64,000 nt of DNA from Ascidiimonas sp046199005 (GTDB lineage Bacteria; Bacteroidota; Bacteroidia; Flavobacteriales; Flavobacteriaceae). Both the position numbers and the translations under genes were made by a program. Under the pieces are notes generated by a model that made no database searches, had not been told where the DNA came from, and saw nothing but the letters and a program-made list of their open reading frames with translations. This document shows, piece by piece, positions 1-8,686 of this stretch. The DNA lies in assembly GCA_046199005.1 (NCBI GenBank), contig CP176050.1:930001-994000 (forward strand), in the 5' to 3' direction. How positions within the stretch are numbered: position 1 is the first letter of the stretch; every line of letters starts with the position of its first letter.

Positions 1-249
1 TGGATCTTCATCCTTGGCGTGATACAAATGTATCAAGTTAATTTAAACCTTGCTAATTCTATCTGGTTGCCGGTGATTTTTTTAATAGGAGTGTTCCTGG
101 GTAAAGTAGTCTCTTTATATTTTTACAGTGGGATAAGCACGTTCATTAAAAATAAGATAGCCAACGCTGCTATTTATATGAACAGGATAATTGGTACCGC
201 TCTAGTTGCCATAAGTCTAGTCCAAATGGTTAAATTATTAATTTCGTAG
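1..249 (+). CDS. C-terminal fragment of a membrane protein, possibly LysE-family transporter
   Basis: The reading frame is open to the left edge of the window, so only the last 82 residues of the protein are visible. They contain hydrophobic segments (around WLPVIFLIGVFLGKVV and RIIGTALVAISLVQMVK) separated by a short basic stretch. A final helix of the type N-R-I-I-G-x-A-L-x-x-I resembles the end of LysE/RhtB amino-acid exporters, but too little is present to be sure. Any membrane protein with a similar last helix is an alternative. It lies 95 bp upstream of rpoD on the same strand. Confidence 0.45.
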   Translation, partial: WIFILGVIQMYQVNLNLANSIWLPVIFLIGVFLGKVVSLYFYSGISTFIKNKIANAAIYMNRIIGTALVAISLVQMVKLLIS

Positions 250-344
250 CAATTAAATGTGAAAATTTTGTTACTTTTTTGGTTTTCTCATAAAAAAGGT
301 TATAATGTAGTAAGATTAGAAACTATAAACCGTAAATTCTTTTA

Positions 345-1208
345 ATGAGGCAACTTAAAATTACCAAGCAGGTAACCAATCGCGAATCCAAATCCTTAGA
401 CAAGTATCTCCAAGACATTAGTAAAGTAAGTCTGATCACAGCAGACGAAGAAGTAGAACTGGCACAACGCATAAAGAAAGGTGACCAGATAGCTTTAGAA
501 AAACTGACAACTGCGAATCTTCGTTTTGTAGTTTCTGTAGCAAAACAATATCAAAATCAGGGTCTTTCCTTACCCGATCTTATCAATGAAGGAAATGTAG
601 GTTTGGTGAAAGCGGCGAAACGCTTTGACGAAACCCGCGGATTTAAATTTATTTCCTACGCTGTTTGGTGGATACGCCAGGCTATTTTACAAGCACTTGC
701 AGAGCAATCTCGTATTGTGAGACTTCCATTAAATAAGATTGGATCTATCAATAAAATTAAGAAAGCAGTTTCTTATCTAGAGCAGGCACATCAACGACCG
801 CCTTCTGCAGAAGAGATTGCCAGAGAATTAGATATGTCGATTTCCGAAGTGAAACAATCGCTTAAAAATTCGGGACGTCATCTATCTATGGATGCACCTC
901 TGAAAGAAGGAGAAACATCAAGTTTACTGGACGTGATGAAATCTAGTGAATCTCCTAAGCCCGATAGAGAGTTGTTAAACGATTCACTCAATACAGAAAT
1001 TAATAGGGCCTTAGATACACTTACTGCCAGAGAAGGAGATGTGGTACGTCTATACTTTGGTATAGGAGATCATCAACCTATGAGCCTTGAAGAAATTGGC
1101 CAAACGTTCGATCTCACTCGGGAACGTGTAAGACAAATACGTGAAAAAGCAATTAGAAGGTTAAGAGTAAGTTCTAGAAATAAAGTACTTAAAACTTATC
1201 TAGGCTAA
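345..1208 (+). CDS. rpoD: RNA polymerase primary sigma factor
   Basis: Primary sigma factor that directs RNA polymerase to housekeeping promoters. The 287-residue protein has the short architecture usual in Bacteroidetes. A brief region 1.2 start (SLDKYLQDISKVSLITADEE) leads into region 2 with the DLINEGNVGLVKAAKRFD and YAVWWIRQAI helices around residues 75-115. Region 3 follows, then region 4 with the helix-turn-helix LEEIGQTFDLTRERVRQI near residues 245-265. It lacks the long acidic N-terminal region 1.1 of proteobacterial RpoD. This RpoD type recognises a TAnnTTTG -7 box, and boxes of that form occur before several genes in this window. Start chosen at the first ATG. rpsU follows 60 bp downstream. 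Confidence 0.96.
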   Translation: MRQLKITKQVTNRESKSLDKYLQDISKVSLITADEEVELAQRIKKGDQIALEKLTTANLRFVVSVAKQYQNQGLSLPDLINEGNVGLVKAAKRFDETRGFKFISYAVWWIRQAILQALAEQSRIVRLPLNKIGSINKIKKAVSYLEQAHQRPPSAEEIARELDMSISEVKQSLKNSGRHLSMDAPLKEGETSSLLDVMKSSESPKPDRELLNDSLNTEINRALDTLTAREGDVVRLYFGIGDHQPMSLEEIGQTFDLTRERVRQIREKAIRRLRVSSRNKVLKTYLG

Positions 1209-1268
1209 AATAATTAATTATCTTTACAACCTGTTTGAAGAAATATAAACACAAATATTAAAATATAA

Positions 1269-1463
1269 ATGCTGATTATTAACGTAAAAGAGGGAGAGAA
1301 AATAGATAGAGCTCTCAAAAGACTAAAGCGTAAGTATAGAGATACAAAAGTTTTACAGAACTTAAGAGAGAATCAACACTTTACTAAGAAATCTGTTAAA
1401 AGAAGAAAGCAAATACAAAAAGCTTCCTACATTCAGAAGTTAAGAAGCGAAGAAGAAATATAA
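1269..1463 (+). CDS. rpsU: 30S ribosomal protein S21
   Basis: Small basic ribosomal protein of the 30S platform, near the anti-Shine-Dalgarno end of 16S rRNA. The 64 residues match S21 in length and sequence: a start MLIINVKEGEKIDRALKRLK, then KYRDTKVLQNLRE and a lysine/arginine-rich tail KKSVKRRKQIQK. It follows rpoD by 60 bp. An intrinsic terminator sits directly behind its stop codon, so it probably ends an rpoD-rpsU transcript. Confidence 0.95.
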   Translation: MLIINVKEGEKIDRALKRLKRKYRDTKVLQNLRENQHFTKKSVKRRKQIQKASYIQKLRSEEEI

Positions 1464-1467
1464 AAAG

Positions 1468-1494
1468 ATCCCCGATTAGTTTCGGGGATTTTTT
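1468..1494 (+). terminator. Intrinsic terminator of rpsU, overlapping the end of the DUF2797 gene
   Basis: Stem ATCCCCGA (1468-1475) pairs with TTCGGGGAT (1481-1489), followed by a T-run. The loop contains the stop codon of the convergent minus-strand DUF2797 gene, and the 3' arm encodes its last residues, so the hairpin is both terminator and coding sequence. Confidence 0.85.
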
Positions 1495-2282
1495 ATTACC
1501 GTAATCCCTACATAATACCCTTCGCTTCCGCGAACGTTAAAAACGGTATCGTCTTCAAAAATTAAATATTGTCCTTTAATGCCTTTGAGTACGCCTTCGT
1601 AAGAGGGTGTTTTTTCAAGATTTAAACTTTGAGGTTTTTCCGGATATTTCAGCACCGGAAATTTCAATTCAGTTTCCGTATTATGATCTATAAAATAAGG
1701 TGATACCTCTTCGGGGATATGTTCTTTCAACTGGTCACGATGGTTAGCAAGATCTTCGTCTACAATGTCATTTTTCAACATTTTTCGCCAGTTTGTTTTG
1801 TCTCCTACGTAATCTTTAAGTGCAACTTCAGTGATCCCTGCCAGGTATCTGTTAGGAACTTCGACAATTTCAATTGCTTCATGGGCACCCTGATCTATCC
1901 AGCGAGTAGGAACCTGGCTTTTTCGGGTAACTCCTACTTTAATATTACTTGAATTAGCCAGATATACAATATGTGGCTGCAATTGAACCTTTTTTTCATA
2001 TTCAAGATCTCTGTCTTCTTTATCCAGATGGGCTGTACTCAATTCGGGTCGCATGATCCAATCTGCAGCCTGCGGAATCTCAAAAAAGCAGCTTTTACAA
2101 AAACCTTGTCTGTAAATAGGCTTGTCTAAATGACAATTTAAGCACTCATATTTTATGAAGTGTAACCGAATTTTATAATCAAGTAATTGATTCATATTTA
2201 TAAAGTCGTCTTTCAGAATCAAATAGTATTGAATAGGTTCTGCAAATTCGGTATTCATTTTTGTTAACACTCCTTCAAACAT
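1476..2282 (-). CDS. DUF2797 family protein
   Basis: Protein of unknown function, 268 residues, resembling the DUF2797 family. A zinc-ribbon-like set CLNCHLDKPIYRQGFCKSC lies around residues 48-66. It is followed by a GIY-YIG-like stretch (HIVYLANSSNIKVGVTRKSQ) and a C-terminal small beta region. The start is placed at the ATG at 2282 (MFEGVLTKM), because a longer frame to 2351 would run into the divergent GH3 gene. The two genes then diverge with 43 bp between their starts. Its final codons are embedded in the rpsU terminator. The molecular role is not known; the cysteine pairs suggest zinc and possibly nucleic-acid binding, which is inference. Confidence 0.8.
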   Translation of the reverse strand: MFEGVLTKMNTEFAEPIQYYLILKDDFINMNQLLDYKIRLHFIKYECLNCHLDKPIYRQGFCKSCFFEIPQAADWIMRPELSTAHLDKEDRDLEYEKKVQLQPHIVYLANSSNIKVGVTRKSQVPTRWIDQGAHEAIEIVEVPNRYLAGITEVALKDYVGDKTNWRKMLKNDIVDEDLANHRDQLKEHIPEEVSPYFIDHNTETELKFPVLKYPEKPQSLNLEKTPSYEGVLKGIKGQYLIFEDDTVFNVRGSEGYYVGITVIKNPRN

Positions 2283-2325
2283 GCTAAAAGTTTTGCTATT
2301 TTTAAAGCCTAAAGATAATGCAAAT

Positions 2326-3840
2326 ATGCCAATTCCTTTATTCAATTCCATTGCATCCTGGTTGTTAAAAAAGCGTATTCATCAAATAGAATTGTTTTTG
2401 AAGTATCCGGAAGAAGTGCAAATGGAATTGTTGAGTCAGTTGCTATCTAATGCTCAAAGTACAGAGTTTGGCAAACAATATGATTTTTCATCTATTAAAA
2501 ATTATGAAACTTTTCAAGACCGAATTCCAGTACATAAGTACGAAGAAATAGAGCCTCTTATAGAGCGTACGAGAAAGGGGTTTCAAAACATTTTCTGGCC
2601 ATCTCCTATAAAATGGTTTGCAAAGAGCAGTGGAACTACAAATGCAAAAAGTAAATTCATTCCGGTAAGTACCGAAGCATTAGAAGATTGTCATTTTAAG
2701 GCTGGAAAGGATATGCTATGTCTGTATTTCAATAATAATGAAGATTCAAGGTTGCTCACGGGCAAAAGTTTACGTTTAGGGGGGAGCAAAGAAATATATG
2801 AAGATAACGATACCTTTTTTGGTGATTTATCGGCAATTATTATTGATAATCTTCCATTTTGGGCAGAAATGAGCAGTACCCCCAGTAATCGGGTATCTTT
2901 AATGAGTGAATGGGAATCAAAACTGGAGGCTATTGTTGCCGAAACCATTCAGCAAAATGTCACCAGTATGGCCGGCGTGCCTTCCTGGATGTTGGTATTG
3001 CTGAACAAAGTTTTAGAGACTACAGGTAAGGAAAATTTATTTGAAGTTTGGAAGAACCTGGAGGTTTATTTCCACGGAGGGGTAAGTTTCAATCCTTATA
3101 AAGATCAGTACAAAAAGTTATTGCCGGGAAATAGCTTTAAATATTATGAGATTTATAATGCATCAGAAGGGTTTTTTGCAATTCAGGATAGAAATGATTC
3201 AGATGAACTACTGTTGATGTTAGATTATGGTATTTTTTACGAATTTATTCCTATGGATGTTTATGGAACCCCGGAAGAGAAAGTGTTTCCGATCTGGAAT
3301 GTTGAGGTTGGTAAGAATTACGCCATGGTCATCACGACCAACGCTGGTTTGTGGCGTTATCTTATTGGAGATACCGTGCGATTTACCTCAGTTAGGCCGT
3401 ACAGGATTAAAGTAACCGGTAGAACCAAACATCATATTAATGTTTTTGGTGAAGAACTGATTATTGAGAATGCGGAAGAAGCACTTAAAAATGTATGTGC
3501 CAAAACCGGAAGCGAAATAGTCGATTATACAGCTGCTCCTGTTTTTATGGAAGGAAAAGAGAAAGGAGCGCACGAATGGTTGATCGAATTTAGGAAATCA
3601 CCTGAGAATATAGACTATTTCTCAGAATTACTGGATAATGCGCTCAAGGCATTAAATTCTGATTATGAAGCAAAAAGATACAATAATATAGCACTTAACA
3701 AGCCGATGCTGCATATTGCCCGATCTTCACTTTTTCACGATTGGTTAAAAATGAAGGATAAACTGGGGGGTCAACATAAAATTCCCAGATTGTCTAATAA
3801 AAGAGATTATTTAGAGGAACTAATGAAAATGAATCAATAA
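2326..3840 (+). CDS. GH3 auxin-responsive-family acyl-adenylating protein
   Basis: Member of the GH3 family, whose plant members adenylate carboxylic acids and join them to amino acids. The bacterial substrate is unknown. The 504-residue protein has the family's landmarks: an ATP-binding serine/threonine loop KSSGTTNAKSKFIPVS near residue 100, HGGVSFNPY in the middle, YYEIYNASEGFFAIQ, and the C-terminal YRIKVTGRTKHHINVFGEEL hinge with the catalytic-type lysine region. The start at 2326 (MPIPLFNSIASW) is preferred over the upstream ATG at 2281, which overlaps the divergent gene's start codon. An intrinsic terminator follows immediately. Confidence 0.85.
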   Translation: MPIPLFNSIASWLLKKRIHQIELFLKYPEEVQMELLSQLLSNAQSTEFGKQYDFSSIKNYETFQDRIPVHKYEEIEPLIERTRKGFQNIFWPSPIKWFAKSSGTTNAKSKFIPVSTEALEDCHFKAGKDMLCLYFNNNEDSRLLTGKSLRLGGSKEIYEDNDTFFGDLSAIIIDNLPFWAEMSSTPSNRVSLMSEWESKLEAIVAETIQQNVTSMAGVPSWMLVLLNKVLETTGKENLFEVWKNLEVYFHGGVSFNPYKDQYKKLLPGNSFKYYEIYNASEGFFAIQDRNDSDELLLMLDYGIFYEFIPMDVYGTPEEKVFPIWNVEVGKNYAMVITTNAGLWRYLIGDTVRFTSVRPYRIKVTGRTKHHINVFGEELIIENAEEALKNVCAKTGSEIVDYTAAPVFMEGKEKGAHEWLIEFRKSPENIDYFSELLDNALKALNSDYEAKRYNNIALNKPMLHIARSSLFHDWLKMKDKLGGQHKIPRLSNKRDYLEELMKMNQ

Positions 3841-3870
3841 AAAAGCGGAATTTTTTAATTCCGCTTTTTT
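3841..3870 (+). terminator. Intrinsic terminator of the GH3 gene
   Basis: Stem AAAAGCGGAATT (3841-3852), loop TTTT, AATTCCGCTTTT (3857-3868) with further Ts. It is nearly symmetrical, so it may also stop minus-strand transcription coming from clpX. Confidence 0.88.
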
Positions 3871-3875
3871 ATTTA

Positions 3876-3970
3876 TACCGTCAAAAGGTTTAATACCCCG
3901 AGGCTTACCTCGAAATGAAACGTTTGTTTCGAACAAATGTCTTATGAGCTTGCCCTAAAGTAGTTTACTC
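3876..3970 (-). repeat. Interspersed ~95-bp repeat, copy 1
   Basis: One of four copies of a dispersed element in this window (others near 5926, 31424 and 46461). Hallmarks read on the plus strand are TAATACCCCGAGG, then CTCGAAAT.AAACGTTTGTTT, then GCTTGCCC and GTTTACT at the end. It contains a small hairpin around CGAGGCTTaCCTCG. This copy begins right after the GH3 terminator and ends against the stop codon of clpX. Oriented with respect to clpX it is a 3' untranslated element. Confidence 0.85.
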
Positions 3971-5200
3971 TTAGGATGCTGCTTTCAATTTTTTAAATGT
4001 TGCTTTCGATAACTTCTCGACCGCATAGGGTTTTGTGATATGTAATTCTTTTTCTTCTGAGCTGGGCAATTCAAACATGGCATCAGTTAGAATGGCTTCA
4101 CACAGCGATCTTAAACCTCGCGCTCCCAGTTTGTATTCTATGGCTTTTTTTACAATGTAATCAAGTGCCTCATTATCTATAGAGAACTCGATCTCATCCA
4201 TTTGAAACAACTTTGTATACTGTTTGATAATAGCATTTTTCGGCTCAGTTAAGATTGCTCTGAGAGTACCTTCATCTAATGGATTCATGTGAGTAAGTAC
4301 CGGAAGCCTTCCGATAATCTCAGGAATAAGTCCGAAATCTTTAAGGTCTTTAGGGATGATATATTGTAGCAGATTCTCTTTGTCTACAGCATCTTCCTGT
4401 TTCGAAGCGCTGTAACCTACAGCTTTCATGTTAATTCTACGCGTAATAATCTTTTCAATGCCATCAAAAGCACCGCCGGCAATAAATAGAATATTCTCCG
4501 TGTTTACCTCGATAAACTTTTGATCTGGATGTTTACGTCCTCCTTTTGGCGGAACATTTACTACCGTACCTTCCAGTAATTTTAAAAGTGCCTGTTGTAC
4601 ACCTTCACCGGAAACGTCTCTGGTGATTGAAGGATTGTCACTTTTACGTGCAATCTTGTCTATCTCGTCTATAAACACAATTCCTCTCTGCGCTTTTTCA
4701 AGATTATAGTCGGCAGCTTGCAATAGTCTTGTCAAAATGCTTTCTACATCTTCTCCTACATACCCGGCTTCGGTTAGTACAGTAGCATCTACAATAGCAA
4801 GTGGGACGTTGAGCATCTTAGCGACCGTTTTTGCAATAAGTGTCTTACCAGTACCGGTTTGACCCGCCATGATGATATTACTCTTTTGAATTTCAGTATC
4901 ATCACCACCGGGTTGTAACAACCTTTTATAATGGTTGTATACGGCAACAGACATTACTTTTTTGGTAGCCTCCTGTCCTATGATAAACTGATCAAGAAAT
5001 TCTTTGATCTCCTTTGGTTTTTTAAGAATTAGCTCAGAAGATAATTCATTGGTCTTGGATTGTCTGGACTCTTCCAGTACAATGCCATGTGCCTGCTCAA
5101 TACATCTATCGCAGATATGGGCATCCAAGCCTGCAATTAACAAGTTGGTTTCAGGTTTTTTTCTGCCGCAAAACGAACATTCAAGTTCTTCCTTTGCCAT
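3971..5200 (-). CDS. clpX: ATP-dependent Clp protease ATP-binding subunit ClpX
   Basis: AAA+ unfoldase that feeds substrates to ClpP. The 409 residues start with the N-terminal zinc-binding domain (Cys8, Cys11, Cys30, Cys33 in CSFCGRKK...CDRC). They continue with Walker A GQTGTGKTLIA near residue 112, Walker B GIVFIDEIDKIAR near 175, the pore-type segment around EGVQQALLKLLEGT, and the sensor/C-terminal subdomain ending in KLGARGLRSL. It lies 27 bp downstream of clpP on the same strand, the usual clpP-clpX arrangement, and is probably co-transcribed. The dispersed repeat begins at its stop codon. Confidence 0.97.
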   Translation of the reverse strand: MAKEELECSFCGRKKPETNLLIAGLDAHICDRCIEQAHGIVLEESRQSKTNELSSELILKKPKEIKEFLDQFIIGQEATKKVMSVAVYNHYKRLLQPGGDDTEIQKSNIIMAGQTGTGKTLIAKTVAKMLNVPLAIVDATVLTEAGYVGEDVESILTRLLQAADYNLEKAQRGIVFIDEIDKIARKSDNPSITRDVSGEGVQQALLKLLEGTVVNVPPKGGRKHPDQKFIEVNTENILFIAGGAFDGIEKIITRRINMKAVGYSASKQEDAVDKENLLQYIIPKDLKDFGLIPEIIGRLPVLTHMNPLDEGTLRAILTEPKNAIIKQYTKLFQMDEIEFSIDNEALDYIVKKAIEYKLGARGLRSLCEAILTDAMFELPSSEEKELHITKPYAVEKLSKATFKKLKAAS

Positions 5201-5227
5201 AATCTTTTCTTTTTAGTATCAGGATGC

Positions 5228-5902
5228 TTATTCTCTTACAAGAATTTCATCAATCATTCCATAAGCTTTAGCTTGCTCCGCTTTCATCCAGTAATCCCGA
5301 TCACTGTCTTCGCTTACTTTCTCAAAAGTTTGCTCTGAATGCTTTGCAATAATCTGATATAATTCGTCTTTTAATTTAAGGATCTCACGAGCAGTAATCT
5401 CAATATCACTTGCTTGCCCTTGAGCACCTCCAAGAGGTTGGTGTATCATAACTCTTGAATGTGTAAGACCACTTCTTTTTCCTTTTTCTCCTGCACACAG
5501 CAGTACAGCACCCATGGAAGCTGCCATCCCTGTACAGATCGTTGCTACGTCTGGTTTAATGAACTGCATAGTATCATAGATCCCAAGCCCGGCATAAACA
5601 CTTCCTCCCGGAGAATTAATGTAGATTTGAATATCTTTACTGGCATCTGTACTTTCAAGAAAAAGTAACTGTGCCTGAACGATGTTCGCAACCTGGTCGT
5701 CAATACCTGTTCCCAGAAAGATGATTCTATCCATCATTAATCTTGAAAACACGTCCATCGCCACTGCGTTCAATTGACGTTCTTCAATAATATTTGGAGT
5801 AAGACCAACCGGCGTTACACGACTTACAATTTTATCATAATAAGTACTGCTAATACCGTGGTGGCCTATTGCATACTTTTCAAATTCTTTTCCGTAATCC
5901 AT
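5228..5902 (-). CDS. clpP: ATP-dependent Clp protease proteolytic subunit ClpP
   Basis: Serine protease that forms the double-heptamer degradation chamber used with ClpX. The 224-residue protein carries the nucleophile Ser129 in GMAASMGAVLL and His154 in RVMIHQPLGG. The acidic member of the triad is expected in the DSDRDYWM stretch near residue 200. It has an N-terminal extension of about 30 residues before the canonical fold. Upstream on the same strand is tig, but the tig terminator and a dispersed repeat lie between them, so clpP-clpX may have its own promoter in or beside that repeat. Confidence 0.97.
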   Translation of the reverse strand: MDYGKEFEKYAIGHHGISSTYYDKIVSRVTPVGLTPNIIEERQLNAVAMDVFSRLMMDRIIFLGTGIDDQVANIVQAQLLFLESTDASKDIQIYINSPGGSVYAGLGIYDTMQFIKPDVATICTGMAASMGAVLLCAGEKGKRSGLTHSRVMIHQPLGGAQGQASDIEITAREILKLKDELYQIIAKHSEQTFEKVSEDSDRDYWMKAEQAKAYGMIDEILVRE

Positions 5903-5925
5903 ATAATTTTTAAACGGTTTTTATT

Positions 5926-6020
5926 AGCACCGCCTAAGGGTCTAATACCCCGGGGCTTGCCTCGAAATTAAACGTTTGTTTCAAGCAAATACCTTATGGG
6001 TTTGCCTGAGGTAGTTTACT
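5926..6020 (-). repeat. Interspersed ~95-bp repeat, copy 2
   Basis: Second copy of the dispersed element, close to the family consensus (TAATACCCCGGGGCTTGCC, AAACGTTTGTTTCAAGC, ending GAGGTAGTTTACT). It lies between tig and clpP, after the tig terminator in the direction of transcription and 23 bp before the clpP start. It is the only copy in the window that is also upstream of a same-strand gene. Confidence 0.85.
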
Positions 6021-6022
6021 TT

Positions 6023-6056
6023 AAAAAAAGCGTTAATACGAACTCTATTAACGCTT
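6023..6056 (-). terminator. Intrinsic terminator of tig
   Basis: Perfect 11-bp stem AAGCGTTAATA (6028-6038) with TATTAACGCTT (6046-6056) and a 7-base loop. On the minus strand it is followed by a run of Ts (As at 6023-6029 on the plus strand). It separates tig from clpP. Confidence 0.88.
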
Positions 6057-6083
6057 AAATATAAGTAAAATTATTTTTACAAT

Positions 6084-7409
6084 TTAGGCACCGTATACTT
6101 CTTTAACGAAGTTTTCATAGGTGATCTTTTTCTCTTTAAGATTGGCATTTTCCTTATAGAGATTTACAAGCTTTTGGCTCATAAGCTGTTCAGACATTCT
6201 TTTTACCTCATCTTGATTAGATAGGACTCTTCCTACAACACCCTCAACATCCTCGTCAGACGGATTCATTTGTCCGAATTGTGCCATTTGAGCTTTGATA
6301 AAGCCTTTAGCAAATTCTTTAATTTCATCGAACGTAACCTGAAGGTTATGCTCTTGAATTAGTTTTCCTTCGATTAATTGGTACCGAAGACCTTTTTCTG
6401 ATTTCTCATATTCTTCACTCGCTTCATCTTCACTCAATGGCTTTTCACCAGTAGCTTGTATCCATTTTTTAAGAAATGCTGCGGGCAAGTCAAATTTGGT
6501 GTTCTCTACCAAATGCTCTGTAACATCGTTCAAGAGTTTCTGGTCTGCCTGCTGAAGGAACTGCTTCTCGGCATCTTCTTTGATTTTTTCTGCCATTTCT
6601 TTTTCAGAGCTAACCACATCTTTTCCAAAGAGCTTATCTAAAAACTCCTGATTAACTTCAGCAAGTTCTCTGGTGTTGATCTCTGTGATTTCGAAAGCCA
6701 CCTCGATATCAAGATCGTGAGCTTTGTCATGATCGATACCCAAATGCTTAATAAGATCGTGATCATCTTCAAACAACCCTTTGGTAGACAACATAATAAC
6801 GTCTCCTTTTCCAGCGCCTTTCAATTGTTTTACATTTGCTTTGCCTTTAATCTTAGAAAGCGGAAAAGTAGTTTGGTTCTCAATTTCGTGCGTCTCACTG
6901 GTGAATTTTCCAGTGATCTCATCGTTTTCACCAACTGTATCTTTCGAGATCAACTTACCATATTGTTTTCTGAAACTTTCGATCTGGCTGTTGATCATTT
7001 TTTTATCTGCCGTAATTTTATAGTGGGTAATGGGTTTTTTACTTTTAAGATTTACCTCGAATGTAGGTGTAAGACCCAATTCAAACTCAAAAGAGAAGTT
7101 TTCCGCATCCCAGTCAAAATCATTCTGCGGTTTTGGCAACGGATTTCCTAAAACATCCAGCTTTTCTTCAGTGAGATATTTATTAAGAGAATCCTGGAGA
7201 AGTTTGTTTACCTCGTCTACCAGAACTGCTCTACCGTACTGTTTTTTTACAAGCCCCATCGGTACGTGCCCTTTACGAAACCCGGGGATATTAGCTTTTT
7301 TACGATAATCGTTTAAGATTTCGTTTACTTTGTCACTATAATCTTCTTTTGAGATCGCAACTGTAACAATTGCATTTAAATCATCTATTTGCTCTCTGGT
7401 AATATCCAT
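6084..7409 (-). CDS. tig: Trigger factor (ribosome-associated folding chaperone)
   Basis: Ribosome-bound chaperone and peptidyl-prolyl isomerase that meets nascent chains at the exit tunnel. The 441-residue form starts MDITREQIDDLNAIV and carries the ribosome-binding signature GFRKGHVPM near residue 45. A divergent FKBP-like domain follows (ENDEITGKFTSE region), then a long helical C-terminal domain. The ATG at 7409 is preferred to the upstream ATG at 7484, since family members begin with this ITREQIDDLNA segment and the extra 25 residues look unrelated. It is grouped with clpP and clpX, as in many bacteria. Confidence 0.93.
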   Translation of the reverse strand: MDITREQIDDLNAIVTVAISKEDYSDKVNEILNDYRKKANIPGFRKGHVPMGLVKKQYGRAVLVDEVNKLLQDSLNKYLTEEKLDVLGNPLPKPQNDFDWDAENFSFEFELGLTPTFEVNLKSKKPITHYKITADKKMINSQIESFRKQYGKLISKDTVGENDEITGKFTSETHEIENQTTFPLSKIKGKANVKQLKGAGKGDVIMLSTKGLFEDDHDLIKHLGIDHDKAHDLDIEVAFEITEINTRELAEVNQEFLDKLFGKDVVSSEKEMAEKIKEDAEKQFLQQADQKLLNDVTEHLVENTKFDLPAAFLKKWIQATGEKPLSEDEASEEYEKSEKGLRYQLIEGKLIQEHNLQVTFDEIKEFAKGFIKAQMAQFGQMNPSDEDVEGVVGRVLSNQDEVKRMSEQLMSQKLVNLYKENANLKEKKITYENFVKEVYGA

Positions 7410-7515
7410 TACTTCTTCTAAAATTTTATTATCCATCCGTCTGAAACGGCTTGCAAAATTATGATTTTTTTGCAAGCTAGCCAAGTTTTCAAGTGCTTGA
7501 AATTCAAAGGTAATG

Positions 7516-7866
7516 TTAATCTTTTTTATCCTCTTTTAAAAGCGAAAATAAAACCGATTGAAAGAGAGACAGTAACAGGCTAAACAGCAATGCCCACCAG
7601 AGTCCGTCAACCATAAATCCGTCTACCAGTTTATCCGCCAGAATTATGATAATCGCATTGATGATCAATAAAAAAAGCCCTAAAGTGAGAATCGTTACTG
7701 GAAGTGTAAGAATAATGAGAATAGGTTTTACAATAAATTTCAAAAGTCCTAATACGATGGCTACTATGATAGCAGTGATATAGCTGTCTACTGCGACACC
7801 CGGAAGTAGTTTTGCCAACACAACCACAGCCAGCGCTGACAAAAGGATTCTGAAGATAAATTTCAT
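7516..7866 (-). CDS. Small four-helix membrane protein, phage-holin family 4 superfamily
   Basis: A 116-residue, almost entirely hydrophobic protein with about four membrane segments (KFIFRILLSALAVVVLAKLL; ITAIIVAIVLGLLKFIV; ILIILTLPVTILTLGLFLL; WWALLFSLLLSLFQSVLFSLL) and a charged KEDKKD tail. This is the pattern of the widespread PF04020 family (YvlD-like), named after phage holins but usually chromosomal and of unknown role. A TAAATTTG -7-like box lies at 7899-7906 on the minus strand. There is no sign of phage genes nearby, so a lysis function is unlikely. Confidence 0.8.
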   Translation of the reverse strand: MKFIFRILLSALAVVVLAKLLPGVAVDSYITAIIVAIVLGLLKFIVKPILIILTLPVTILTLGLFLLIINAIIIILADKLVDGFMVDGLWWALLFSLLLSLFQSVLFSLLKEDKKD

Positions 7867-7912
7867 TATAAAACGTTTTTAGAAAAATTAAAGTTAATCA
7901 AATTTAGGTAGT

Positions 7913-8686
7913 TTAATTCTTTTTAAAGAATTGCATTGAGATATCTAAGAATTCCTCTGGTTTTTCTGCATGAAGCCAGTGGCCTGCACTTTCGATGGTT
8001 TTTACTTCTGCATTAGGAAACAGATTTTGGATGAGTGCGGCATCCTCTTCTCTGATATAATTGGATTTTCCACCTTTAATGAAGAGTGTTTGCCCTTGAA
8101 ATTTTTGATCAACCGGCGTAGCCTCTCCTACCTGTTCAATAAGTAAAGATAGCACGGGTAAGTTCATTCTCCAGTCAAAACGATCTTTGGTCTTCCGGTA
8201 CAAATTTTTCAATAAAAACTGCCTGATGCCAAAATCAGTAATATGTTTCTTTAGCTGATCGTCTGCATCGTTGCGGGACTCCATGTTTTCTAGATTTACA
8301 GCGTTAAGACCGTTAAGGATGTCTTGATGGTGAACAGGATAGTACCGCGGTGCTATATCTGCCACGATTAATTTTTTTACGTGTTTCGGGAAATTTTGAG
8401 CAAAATACATAGCGGTTTTTCCGCCCATTGAGTGACCAATAAGGTAAACTTCATCTAGCTTATGGTGGTCTATGTAGGCTTTTAGATCTTCGCTAAGCAA
8501 ATGGTACGAAAAGGTATCTGAATGAAAACTACGGCCATGATTTCGTTGATCTACAAGGTGCACTTCAAAACCCTTTTCACTATAATAATTTCCTAGTGTT
8601 TTCCAATTATCAGACATTCCCAAAAAGCCATGCAATATAATAAGGGGTTCTCCCTGACCTAAGATTTTAGAATGAAGCAGTGCCAT
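7913..8686 (-). CDS. Alpha/beta-fold hydrolase, YbfF-type esterase
   Basis: Serine hydrolase of 257 residues resembling the YbfF/acyl-esterase group. Visible landmarks are the oxyanion loop HGFLGMSDNW near residue 19, the DQRNHGRS strand-turn, the nucleophile elbow GHSMGGKTA near residue 86, and the C-terminal histidine in ESAGHWLHAEKP. Substrate not predictable. Its start codon overlaps the pdxJ stop codon by one base (TAATG), so the two are translationally coupled. Confidence 0.85.
   Translation of the reverse strand: MALLHSKILGQGEPLIILHGFLGMSDNWKTLGNYYSEKGFEVHLVDQRNHGRSFHSDTFSYHLLSEDLKAYIDHHKLDEVYLIGHSMGGKTAMYFAQNFPKHVKKLIVADIAPRYYPVHHQDILNGLNAVNLENMESRNDADDQLKKHITDFGIRQFLLKNLYRKTKDRFDWRMNLPVLSLLIEQVGEATPVDQKFQGQTLFIKGGKSNYIREEDAALIQNLFPNAEVKTIESAGHWLHAEKPEEFLDISMQFFKKN

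Noticed and set aside
279..306. Sigma70-like TTGGTT and TATAAT before rpoD
   Set aside because: Spacing is 16 bp and looks like an E. coli promoter, but Bacteroidetes RpoD uses TAnnTTTG; in AT-rich DNA such matches arise by chance.
6717..7151. Long open frame antisense to tig
   Set aside because: It overlaps a well-conserved gene on the opposite strand and has no recognisable domain; a shadow of tig codon usage.
7516..7866. Prophage remnant, suggested by the holin family name
   Set aside because: The family is mostly chromosomal and no other phage gene lies nearby.
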